From: Lewinellaceae bacterium | GTDB taxonomy: Bacteria; Bacteroidota; Bacteroidia; Chitinophagales; Saprospiraceae | NCBI GenBank assembly: GCA_020636105.1 | Contig: JACJYL010000001.1 | Coordinates: 2,232,001 to 2,296,000, forward strand | Direction of reading: 5' to 3' | Length of the DNA stretch: 64,000 nucleotides | In this document: piece after piece, positions 42,951 through 54,400 of the stretch | How the letters are laid out: every line of letters starts with the position of its first letter | Position numbering within the stretch: position 1 is the stretch's first letter | Position numbers and translations under genes: made by a program | The notes under the pieces: model-generated | What the model was told of the DNA's origin: nothing | Seen by the model: only the letters and a program-made list of their open reading frames with translations | The model's database searches: none

Positions 42951-42954
42951 TAGT

Positions 42955-43944
42955 ATGAAACAATCTGATCGTTTTGTAGGAATTGACATATCAAAAGATA
43001 GTTTTGATGTCTGCGTTTTATCACAAGGGGCTCTATTAGAAGAAAGCCGTTTTAATAATGATGCTCAAGGTTGGCAAAAGTTTGCTAAAAACCTTAGTGA
43101 TCAGGACTTATGCATAATAGAAGCAACGGGATCTTATCATGTAGGGTTGGCATTATATTTAGTTGAGCATGATAAACGTGTTAGTGTAGTCAACCCTTTG
43201 CGTGTAAAGTATTTTTCTCGATTGAATCTCAAGAGGGCAAAAACAGATAGGGTAGATGCTTATGTTATTGCCCAGTATGGCCAAGTATTTAAGCCTGAAA
43301 GTTGGACAGCTCCACCGACACATTTAAGACAACTTCAACAGTTAATGACAGTTTCTGCACAATTAACAAAACAAAAGACGGCATTAATCAATCAACAAAA
43401 AAACTTTGAACTTGTACCAGACCCCAGTAAAGAAGCCCTTGAAATAATAAAGTGCCAAATAGTAAAATTAGAGAAACATTTACAAGAAATACAATGCCTT
43501 ATCAATAATAGCATTAAAGAACATTACAAAGAATTAGAGGCTTCTTTACGATCAATTCCCGGTTTAGGTCCCAAAACGGTAGCCACCTTAATCCTAATAA
43601 CTGGAGGCTTTACCAAGTTTGGATCATATAAAGCTTTGATAGCCTATGTGGGGTTAGCTCCTCGGACATACGAGTCAGGAGTAAGTGTTAAGGGAGCTTC
43701 ACACATCTGCAAGTTAGGGTCATCCTATCTTCGAAAGTTACTTTATGAATGTGCTTTAAGTGCCAAAAGGTTTAACCCTGTATGTAAGGAACTATTTGAA
43801 AGACTCTATATTGCAAAGAAAAAACCATTTAAAGTAGCCATGATTGCGGTGGCCAATAAGTTGCTGAAAATCGCTTTCACTATAGCTATAACTGGACAAA
43901 AATTTGATCCGGAATACAGACTAAAACATTATTTTGCCAAATAA
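42955..43944 (+). CDS. IS110-family transposase
   Basis: A 329-residue transposase. The N-terminal RuvC-like DEDD domain has its first Asp in FVGIDISKDSFDV, Glu in IIEATGSYH, and the last pair in KTDRVDAYVIAQYG. The C-terminal transposase_20 domain has RSIPGLGPKTVATLI and VKGASHICKLGSSYLRKLLY, whose serine is the probable second catalytic residue. The gene is intact in both domains. It should work with the bridge RNA from its own upstream region. Its AT-rich codon use differs from that of its neighbours. Confidence 0.92.
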   Translation: MKQSDRFVGIDISKDSFDVCVLSQGALLEESRFNNDAQGWQKFAKNLSDQDLCIIEATGSYHVGLALYLVEHDKRVSVVNPLRVKYFSRLNLKRAKTDRVDAYVIAQYGQVFKPESWTAPPTHLRQLQQLMTVSAQLTKQKTALINQQKNFELVPDPSKEALEIIKCQIVKLEKHLQEIQCLINNSIKEHYKELEASLRSIPGLGPKTVATLILITGGFTKFGSYKALIAYVGLAPRTYESGVSVKGASHICKLGSSYLRKLLYECALSAKRFNPVCKELFERLYIAKKKPFKVAMIAVANKLLKIAFTIAITGQKFDPEYRLKHYFAK

Positions 43945-44222
43945 AATTTTCTGATTTTCCGAAAAAAATTTGGAGATGAACACAGTTCATCCCGAATTTT
44001 CAAAAACTGTCTGAAATAGAATTTTTTTGATTATTTGAAGTATTTTTTAAATGTAAAATGTAAAACAAGGAATTTAAAATGTAAAAGTGAGTGGGCAAAA
44101 GGTTTGGGTTATGGAAAAAAGTCATTTTTTGTCGCAAAACACCTAACACACGACCCAAACACTTCTAAATTTTGCGGTTACTTGTTTTAAATTTTGCGGT
44201 TTATTTCTTTTGTAAAAGAAAA

Positions 44223-44258
44223 ATCCCGAATTTCATCTGATTAGATGAAATTCGGGAT
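44223..44258 (-). terminator. Rho-independent terminator of the T9SS cargo gene
   Basis: A perfect 16-base stem (ATCCCGAATTTCATCT with its complement) and a GATT loop. On the minus strand a T-rich run follows. It lies 50 bases past the stop at 44309. The gap 43992-44308 otherwise shows no gene. Confidence 0.85.
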
Positions 44259-44308
44259 GAACTCATGTTAAATATGCTGTATTATAATTTCAAATAGAAA
44301 TTTCCAAA

Positions 44309-45418
44309 TTAATCCAAACGAACAAAACGCTTATTCAAGGTTGAATTATTATTGGTCAGTTTCAGGTTGTAAATACCCGTTGGAAGATCCCCGATATTAA
44401 ATTGTAATTCGAGATCAGTCACTTTCTGGACTTGCTCTGTCCTGACCAGCTTGCCCTGTTCGTTGTAAAACTCAATGGTAACGGCATCCCCTTCCCAAAG
44501 GCTGGGCAGCTTTACGTTGAGTTCTTTTACTACGGGATTGGGGAAAACGCTGGCTTGGGGAGCCTCCTGGCAATTTACATTGACAGAAATCACATTAGAA
44601 TACTGTGACTTTCCATCAAAATCAACCTGTTTCAAACGGTAATAAACGACTCCGTCAGGGAAGTCCATAGTCAATTCATCTTGGGCATTGTAACGGATTT
44701 CGGTATTTGATGTTCCCGCTCCCTCAACTTCAGCAATAGCAACAAAATCCTGCTTGGATTCGAATTTTCGTTCGAGGATGAATTTTTGGTTGTTCGTTTC
44801 CGAGGCGGTTGCCCAATTGATGTCCACTACTTCACAATTTTTCAATTCACTTTTAAATGAAGTCAATTGAATGGGTAATGTTACGTCAACCCCTGAAGAA
44901 GATTCTGTATTATCGTCATTGGAGTCATTTTGAAAAGCCTGTAAACAAGAAAAAGCATCAATATTCATATCCAATGGACTCGTAAGGAAAATATTTGCGC
45001 TTGTTGAAACGACGGCGCAACTATTATTTGTAAATCCATGGACTTGAACAACCACTGTTTCTGATTGCCCAAAAGAAACATTTGCATTTGAATAACCGGT
45101 TAAGGTTTTATTTCCTGCATCGTAAGACCAGTTAAATAAGCTCGGAGTGATTACATCACTTATATCCGTTACGCCGTATTCCCCTGAAGCCGGGAATGAA
45201 ATTTTCACCCCCCAGCTTCCTGCAGGAGCTGTACAACTAAAAGTGGGACAATCCATTCCCCAGGTTAAAGATAAGGTTATGGCACCTCCTTCATTCACAC
45301 AAGCATTGGAAAAAGACATACCACTTGTGTATGGGTTGCTGTCATCAGATAAACATTGGCCTGAAACGCTTCCTGTAAACAATGTCAACAGCAATGTAGA
45401 AATAAAAAATAGTCTCAT
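44309..45418 (-). CDS. Secreted protein with T9SS type A sorting domain
   Basis: About 369 residues, starting at the ATG at 45418 (MRLFFISTLLLTLFTGSVSG, a signal peptide); the frame is open to 45448. The first ~185 mature residues are a Cys-containing beta-rich module of unknown fold. Then comes a fibronectin-III-like module (LTSFKSELKNCEVVDINWAT), common in Bacteroidota before sorting domains. The last ~80 residues are the type A sorting domain (VFPNPVVKELNVKLP, LPTGIYNLKLTN). It follows the giant repeat protein by 55 bases on the same strand and shares its terminator, so the two are probably an operon. Confidence 0.83.
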   Translation of the reverse strand: MRLFFISTLLLTLFTGSVSGQCLSDDSNPYTSGMSFSNACVNEGGAITLSLTWGMDCPTFSCTAPAGSWGVKISFPASGEYGVTDISDVITPSLFNWSYDAGNKTLTGYSNANVSFGQSETVVVQVHGFTNNSCAVVSTSANIFLTSPLDMNIDAFSCLQAFQNDSNDDNTESSSGVDVTLPIQLTSFKSELKNCEVVDINWATASETNNQKFILERKFESKQDFVAIAEVEGAGTSNTEIRYNAQDELTMDFPDGVVYYRLKQVDFDGKSQYSNVISVNVNCQEAPQASVFPNPVVKELNVKLPSLWEGDAVTIEFYNEQGKLVRTEQVQKVTDLELQFNIGDLPTGIYNLKLTNNNSTLNKRFVRLD

Positions 45419-45473
45419 CTTATTAAATTTTATTGAGAGATGGTTCAAAAGGAACCATCTCTCCTTGATGTTT

Positions 45474-48400
45474 TTAATTAATTACAAAAGTTGTCCGGGT
45501 AGTATTATTGTTTGGGTTCACATCCCCGGCGGTACCTGTTGCCAGGATACCTTTTGTATTACTTGTGGAGTTTGGAACACCAATCGCCGTAAAGTTAATA
45601 CCAATCAAGCTAAAGCTACCCGGGTTAATAACGACCCCTGGTTTAGACTCTAAAAGGAATCCAATAGGAAGAGCGGTAATGTTCCAATCACTATTATTTA
45701 CGGAAATTCCCCCGAAAACGTTTGCCATAGTGGCCATTGGATCCAGGACACTGGTCATTACACTTGAACTCGGCAAAGTAATCAGGAACGAAATTGGCTG
45801 TGTGGTTGCATTAGCTCCGATGTTTTGAACAAGGAAAACCCCGTCTCTGGATTGACCATTTGTGAAAGTTGTTCCATCAATACTAAATACTGTGGTCAAC
45901 TCTGTAGCTACACAAATTTGAATTTCTAATGTCACCACCTCTGAATAAATAGTCCCACATTGATCTAACGTAGCTGCTAACCTCAGTTCAACCGTATTTC
46001 CAGGAACCGGCCAGAAAGAGGCAGCATTGGTCAGGAACAAGGTTGTTCCATTATACCCGGCAACACTGGCAGGCACATTCACGTAAGAAGCACCATTAAA
46101 ATACTGCCATTGGTAAGTAACGGCACCTGCACCTCCATTAAAGGCTATTGCAGTGAAACTAGCCAGGGAAGTCGTGTTACAGATAATCAAATCAGCAGGT
46201 TGCACATCCCAGTCGAGAGGTCCGTTAACATTGAGCGTGAAGGTCTGCGAAGTTTGTTCACAATCTCTATCGACAATCGTTACCCGGCAATACATCGTTC
46301 CCGTAGGAATATTCGGAGCACCACCACCGAGGGTCAGCTCTGTATAAGTATCAAAACCACTCTCAATATAAGAGGTAAATCCGATACTGTTAAAATCATC
46401 CAGCCAATCGACACCATTGAAACTGTATTGCCAATCATGGGTACCCAAAACAGTTGGAGACGTATTCACTCTGAATGTTGCGGTTCCGCCGGAACATATG
46501 GTTCTCTCTCTGCTTACTGGTACATAAGAAGTAATGTTTACTCCAGGACCGATAGCAATCACCATCATATCAGCAACGGCTCCACACTCTGTACCCGGAT
46601 CATTGGTCGTCAACGTCAAGGTTACTGTTTGATTACTCCGGTCGTTAGGTCCGGGATAATACCTGGCATTCAGCAGGTTGGCAAAATCGAAAGTTCCATC
46701 ACCACTGGTGGTCCAGGTGCTCGTAGTTGCAGCACCGCCGATAGTACCAGCTAATTGAATGTATCCTGTAGGAAGAGGCACTTCAAACATATCCACCAAA
46801 TCTGTTTTACAAACTACCTGATCCTCCCCGGCATCTACTGTAGCTGCAGGATCGATAAACAAGGTCATATTGTCAGAAACAGCAGGACACTCATCTCCCT
46901 GAGGCTCATTAGTAGTTACTGTAAGTACTACAGAACCATTGGAAATATCTGTTGGCCCCGGAGTATAAATCGCCAGAATTTCAGCAGGATCATCAAAACT
47001 ACCGTCACCGGCAGTCGTCCAGGTTACAGAAGAAGCAGCACCGCCGTAGAAGGCTGAAGCCATCAACGCAATATCTCCTTCACAAATAAACTGGTCAACA
47101 CCCGCATAAACATTGGCGGCAGATTCTACACTAAATTCGAATGAATCAGAGAATACCGTGGTACAACCAGCAAGGGTTACCCGCAATCTGAGATAAACCG
47201 TATTCCCCACTGTCGGATAAGCTGCAGAAGCAGCCGTCAGCATCAATGTGGTGCTGGTCACTCCTGTTGCACCTACTGCAGGAACACTTACGAATGGTCC
47301 CATCGCAGAAGTATTACTGTATTGCCACTGGTAATCCAGTGTTCCGTTTCCGCTGGCGCCTACTGTTGCCATAAAGGTCTGAGTAGTAACAGATTCACAA
47401 ACGATCAAATCGGCAGGCATTGTTATGGTTCCAATATCTCCATTCACCTGTAAGTTAAACGCATCGGAAGTAGTCTGACACTCTCCATTGGTCAGTATAA
47501 CTCTAAAGTCGTAATCGTGAACAGCAGTAGTCACCGCATTAAGGTTGAGTTGAGTCGCATTATTTCCACCAGGAGTCGGGAACGTTACATCGAAACTGGC
47601 TACACCAGAAAGTGGTGTAGTAGCATCATTGACATCAATCCATCCGCTACCGGCATTGTATTGCCACTGGACCAGGGTAGTCGGCGTCAAGCCATGCTCG
47701 ACTCTGAAATCAGTATCATCACCGTTACAGACCGTTCTTGTGCCGGCAGTAGTAGTTCCCGGATTGTAAGACAAAGTACCGAAGTTCGCATTAAAATACA
47801 CAAACATGGTATCTTTTACTATAGGACAAACCGAATGTGGATCGCTGGTAAGAATCAATCTCCTGGATCCGGAACTCACATGACTGTTGGTCGGTGTATA
47901 AATAGTTACGACATCCCCGGGATTCAGCAAACCGTTACCCGGCGCCCACAATCCTCCTGTAACAGCTCCTGTGACAGAACCATTCAAAAGAATAGGATCA
48001 AGCTGGGTACCATCAATACAAACATTGATATCCTGTCCGGCATCTACCTGAATAGCAGGGTAAATGGTCAGTTCCATCATATCCGTTGCAGCAGGACAAA
48101 TATTCAGCACAGGATCATTGGTCGTGAAGGTCAACGTTACCACGTGGCCCATAGGACCGGCAGCTTGAGCCATTCCCAGATCGTTGGCACCCGGAGTATA
48201 GGTAGCTCCGGTAAAGCTTGCATTATCAAAAGTACCATCACCGCTGGTGGTCCACATACCGCTGGTAGCGCTACCGGACAACACTGCCCCTAAAGTATAG
48301 GTACTTCCTTCACAGATTTCATCATCCGATCCGGCATCTACACCGGCAGGTACATCAGCGTTGACAGAAAATTCTACAACATCTGTTGTAACAGCACTGC

Positions 48401-51400
48401 AACTGTTGAGGGAAACCCTCATTCTAAAGTATATATTATTGCCTAAGGTAGGCCAGAACGAAGACGTGTTGTATAAAGTCAATGTTCCGGTAGCAATACC
48501 TTCTGTTTGTCCCATAACTTCAGTGAGTGGTAACCACCCTGAAATGCCATCCGGGCTGTACTGCCATAAGAAACTCATGACTCCTTCTCCGTCATTCATG
48601 GCATCTGCCATAAACTGAACAGATTCAGTGCTTCCGCAAATATCCAGGATATCTACCGGCTGTTGAGTAATGGATATCGCACCGTTTACCGTTAAGATAA
48701 AGGCATCTGAATTAATTGGTGCACAATTGCCTTCAGTAAATACGGCACGATACAACAGTCCGTTCATAGCATTGGTCACTGAAGGAATATCCAGCCTGGT
48801 TTCGCCAGGGGTCATATTATCCACACTGTAATCAGGTCCTACAGCCGGCAACCAGTCGATGCCATTTGAGGAATATTCCCATGCCGGAGTTTGAGTTCCC
48901 GGAGCACTGGCATAATTTACCTGGAAAAATTCAGCATCCCCTACACATTCTGTTCTGGCTAAAGAAACAGGCTCGTAAGAAGTAAGGACGAGTTGGTCTA
49001 TGGTCACCGCGATAGTGTCCATTACTGCAGGACAAGCCCCACCAGGGTTGTTTGTCGTTAATTTCAACAATACAACTGATCCGTATTCGTCAGGATGTGG
49101 TGTATAAGTAGCATCTGCTGCGAATAAATTAGCTCCGGAGATTACCCCAGGGGTTAACATATTTGGAATTCTTGTCCAGGTACCCGTTGTAGCACTGCCA
49201 CCAATCGAACCATTCAACATCACATCTTCGCCAGAGCAGACAGTAATATCAGGTCCTGCATCAACTGTTGGTCCAGGATTTACGTATAATGCAAACATGA
49301 CCTGTTCTCCGGTACATGCTCCATTATCAAGCGTTACCCTGACAAGATAGTTGTTGTACGTCAAAGGAACATCGGCAAGCGAAAGTCTGGTCGCAAAATT
49401 AGCAGCAGCCGGAGAGGATACTGTTCCTATTCCTCCATTTGCAATATCTGCATCCAGCCAGTTTGCGCCAGAATCTGTTGAGTATTCCCAAAGCACATCT
49501 GCTTCAGCAGGCATCGCTGTCGTTCCATCAAAACTGGTATAATCCACACTGAAGAAGGTATTTTGTCCTTCACAAACGTTTCTCACGAATGTTGCGGGAG
49601 TAGACGCATCAACAGACAATTGATCAATAAATATGGTGACAGGAACAGCCACAAAAGGACATTCTCCTGCACCGGCAGCAGGTGTTGCATTTAAATTTAA
49701 AACAGCCTTGCCCGCCGTTATTTGTGCAGCGGTAGGCGTATATACAGCATCCAATGTTAAATTATCCGGACTGAAATTGCCCGCAGGTCCTCCGCCCCAT
49801 TTTCCTGTGGTTCTGCCTCCGGAAATCATACCATCCAGGGCTATCACATCACCGGAACAAATTGGATCGTAAGTACCTGGATCAATGGTCACTTCTTCGT
49901 TTACGGAAAGGGTGAACACAGGGCCTTCAATGCTACAAGCTCCAGAGGTAATAATCGCCTTAAAAGGCATTCCGTTTAACTCAAAAGGAGCAGAGTTGAT
50001 ATCAAGTCTGGTTTGGGTTCCAGTGGTAGTAATTGTTTGATCAATAGCCGTTGGTACACCATCCACTAAAAACATTGCCGTAGTAACATTTTCAAAACCA
50101 GCCCCTAAATCAACCTGCCATTCAACTACTGCAGGGTTAGGATCCGGATTTGATACATAATTCACTCTAAAGAAAGTACTTCCGGAAGATTCACAAAATG
50201 CAGCCGGAGCCAATGGTGAATTCCCTCCGAGCGAGAGATCATCTATCGTTATTGAAACATTATCACTCGTTGCAATACATCCGGCAGCCAATGCAGCAGC
50301 GGAAGGAGCGTCACTTGTAAGCGTAAATACAATGGTTGATCCATATTCACCCATTAGAGGTGTATAGGTTGAATTTAGGTCCGTATTATTAGAATATCCT
50401 CCTGGATCATCTGAACCTCCTGACCATGTTCCTGTAGTAACGGTACCTGATATAGTTCCATTCAACTGGATTGTAGGTAAAGCGTCAGAACACAAAGATT
50501 GATCTTCACCAGCATCAACTTTCGTCTCAGCGTAAATAGTCAAAAAGGTTGAATCCACTGCCGAAGGACAAACATTTGCCACCGGATCATTTGTGGTAAA
50601 TACCAATTTAACCATATGTCCCATAGCTCCTGCTAATGCTGCTGCTTCAATATCACCGGGGCCTGGGGTGTACATGGCCGTCAAAACATCATCCGGGTCA
50701 GAGAAGGTGCCGTCTCCCATTGTTGACCAGGTTCCACTTGTTGCTGGTGCAGTTAATGTTACCAAGCCTGATAAATCGGCCACCCCATTGGAGCAAATAT
50801 CCCCCGGAGTTCCAAGTGAAACCATTGGAGCCGGATCACCACTCACACTAAACTCAACCCAATCAGAATAGGTATAAGTCGGTAAACATGGATCAAGGCG
50901 AACCCCTAACTTATAATAATAGGAACTCCCCCCGGCAGTTGGAAAAACTCCACCGGTATTAAACACAGTCAATACATTGGTATCGGCTCCATCATAATTT
51001 ACGTTACTTGTTGGAATTACTGTTCCGCTGGTCGCCACCGTAGGAGGTGTTATACCTGTGTATCTTCGCCATTGATATTGCAAAGTACCGGAACCAGGGT
51101 TTTCAACGGTAGCTCCAAACATAACCGATTCACTAGACTGACACTCGTTCAGCACATCCACTGGCTGAGCAGTAATCGTAATTGGGCCATTCACCTGTAA
51201 GGTAAATATTTCTGACTTCACCGGTGCACAAGCCCCCTCAGAGAATACCGCGCGGAACATATACCCGTCCATATCACTGGATACCAGTGGGATATTTAAC
51301 TGGGTTTTACTGTTAGAAGGATAAGTTGCAGGAAGATCGATAACATCGAAATCAGGCGAAGTAGCATTCTGCCAGATCATCCCCCCATCTATAGAATACT

Positions 51401-54400
51401 CCCAGGTAGGTGTTTGTACCCCTGGTCGGGTCTTATATCTTACTTCATAGAGATGATTAACATCTCCATCACAAGTTATTGTAGTTACTGGTGCTGCAGG
51501 AATGGTACTTGTAATAATCAACTCATCTATGGTTACTGCAATCGTTTCCGATACCGCAGGACAAGCCCCTCCAGGATTGTCTGTCGTCAAAGTAAACATA
51601 ACAGCTGTACCAAAATCACCGCTAACCGGTGTATAAGTGGCATCTGCATTGAATAAATTCACCCCACTTAAAACACCACCACCAGTATGTGTCCAGGTTC
51701 CTGTAGTCGCAGTGCCGCCGACACTTCCGTTGAGCACAATAGTTTCTCCGGCACAGATACTAAAATCATTCCCGGCATCCACCGTTGGGCCCGGATTGAC
51801 CTGCAATGAAAACATGGAAATTACCTTATCACATTCTCCAAAGCTTACCTTTAATCTGAATAAGTAATCATCATAACTAAGCGGTACCGCTGTGAGTGTC
51901 AATCGGCTTGAATTTGTCGCCATTCCGGTTAACGCAGGAGAGGTTATTGTTCCCAAACCACTCGCGTTGGACCAGGTAGCCCCTCCATTGGAGGAATACT
52001 GCCAGGTTTCGACTGGTCCTACAGCCATTAAAGGAGATACCGCTTTGTACTGAACCGTAAAAGAAGTATTGGTTCCTTCACAAATATCTCTGATCAAAGA
52101 GGCTGGTGTCTCACTATCGACAGTAACAGCATCAATGGAAACATCCATCATGTCAACACCAGGTCCGCAAGGTCCGGCTGGATTATTAGTGGTCAAAGTC
52201 AAAGTAACCACCGTGCCGTAATCACTTGCATTGGGAATATAGGTAGCATTCAGGGTACTTGAATTTGGCACAAATGTACCTGAACCAGAAGTACTCCAGG
52301 TTGCTGAGATAGCCACGCCTCCAATACTTCCACTGAGGGGTACATTTTCCCCTCCGCAAATAAACTGATCCGCTCCGGCATTTGCCGTTGCCGACTCATT
52401 GACCTGGATGGTAAATGGATCACTTGTCACCGTACAGGTTCCTGAAGTTAATACAGCCCTGTAACTAAATCCGTCGACACCTAAAGGTACGTTGGTAAGA
52501 TTGAGTTGTGTGTTTCCTCCTGGTGTGCTTAAGGAATACAAGGCATTAGGGAAAGTGATATCCGTAAAACCGGCTCCTCCATCCACTTGCCAGACCACTG
52601 TGGCTGGATTGACCGGAGCGCTGGTATAATTTACTCTAAAAGTTGTGTTGCTACCCGAACAAACAATTTGTGTCTGTGAAACTGGTGCATAAGACGATAT
52701 CTCCAATTTATCGATGGTCAAATTAACCATGTCGGTTGCAAATGCACAAGTGGTAAACACCGGTGGTGTGGCACTGGTAAGGGTCAGGGTTACGGTAGTT
52801 CCATAAGCTGATACAGCAGGAACATAAATAGCATTAAGCGTATTGGCGTTAGGCAAAAATGTTCCCATTGCCCCACCATCATTCCAGGTGCCTGTAGTTA
52901 CGGTTCCTGAAACGGAACCGGCAAGCTGGAACTCTGGAGTATCTGCTGCACAGGCAGCCTGGTCCATCCCTGCATCTACAACAGTCGCTGGATGAATCGT
53001 GATCACAATATCATCAGAAGTAGCCTCACAAACACCAACCGGATCGTTGGTAGTTATGGTTAAGGTTACTGATCCTGCTGCAATATCATTAGGACCCGGG
53101 GTATAAGTAGGCTTTAAAATGTTCGGATCATTAAAAAATCCATCTCCGCCATTATTATCCCATGAAGCTGTTGAAATACCTGGTCCGCTTATAGCGGCTG
53201 ATCCCAGGAAGTAGTTGTCGCCTTCACAAATATTTGCATCAGGACCGGCATTCGCCACCGCCGGCAAATCCATGCTTACGGTAAAAGTGGCCGGGTTTGA
53301 AAATATATTAGGACAACCACCAGTACTTATTCTTACCCTCAGATCCACACTGGATCCCGGGTTGGGCCAAACAGGAAAATCACTACTGGTTGGATTGAGA
53401 ATATCTGTATTGTATCCGGCAACGGTATTGGGGACGTTGATCCAGCCACCGCCGGTATTGTATTGCCAGAGGTAACCGATGGTTCCGGATTCCGCAGTTG
53501 CAACTACAGAAAAGGTCGTATCCGGCGTACTCGCACAAAGGTTTGTTACATTTTGTGGATGCATAGTAATGGACACAGGTCCATTGACCGCAAGGTCAAA
53601 AACATCCGAAGTTTTGGTACAGGTACCGGCAATAATGGTGACTCTGAACAGCGCACCATCCAGCGTGTTGGATACATTGTCAAGGTCAAGCCTAGCCTGA
53701 CCTAATGTATTATTTACAATCACTGTGGCACCACTCAGGAGAGCCGCTATCGGAGTCCAGGGACTTCCATTCAGGGAGTATTCCCAGTTTACCAAAGAGA
53801 CTGGCACAGAATTCGAATAATCAACCCTGAAATCGGTGTCCTCTCCATCACAAATGGTCCTGGTTCCCGCAGCAGAGGCATTACCAGGGGTATAATTATC
53901 AAGCGAAAGTGTATTGATGGTCACGGCAATCTGATCCATACCGGCACTACACGTTCCATTAGCGTTAGTGGTGACCGTAAGGTTGAACGGACCTGCATTC
54001 GGCGGATCAAAAATCGTACTGAGTGCATTAGGGTCCAAAATTCCGCCGCCGCCGCCAGTCCATGTAACGGCATAAACCGCATTATTTACTGTGGCATTCA
54101 AATTGAGAATCCCGTCCTCGCAAATGGTGGCGGATACAGGTCCGGCATCCACAGTAGGTTTTTTATCAATTTGAAGGGTAGCAGGATTCGTGTACTGAAC
54201 AGCGCAGGTAGCGATTCTAACCCGGCACCTGATTTGGACACTTGATCCGGCAGCGGGCCAAAAACTTGCCGCATTGGTCAATTGCAAGGTGGTGGTATTC
54301 CATCCCACCACGGTATTAGGTATGAAGTTCCAGGTTGAATTACCAAAATATTGCCAACGATACTCTACGGATCCTCCCTGAGCCCCAGGATCTATGGCCT

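Larger units (their letters stand above)
42782..43991 (+). mobile_element. IS110-family insertion sequence (ends approximate)
   Basis: The element consists of the structured 5' region, the transposase gene and at least a short 3' region with a small hairpin GATGAAC-aca-GTTCATC (43975-43991). IS110 elements lack terminal inverted repeats and target duplications, so the limits cannot be read from this single copy. The DNA is more AT-rich than neighbouring genes, consistent with recent arrival. Confidence 0.7.

Noticed and set aside
46110..48293. Plus-strand open frames of 100-258 residues inside the giant gene
   Set aside because: They are antisense shadows of the repeated coding sequence; low-complexity products and no recognisable domain.
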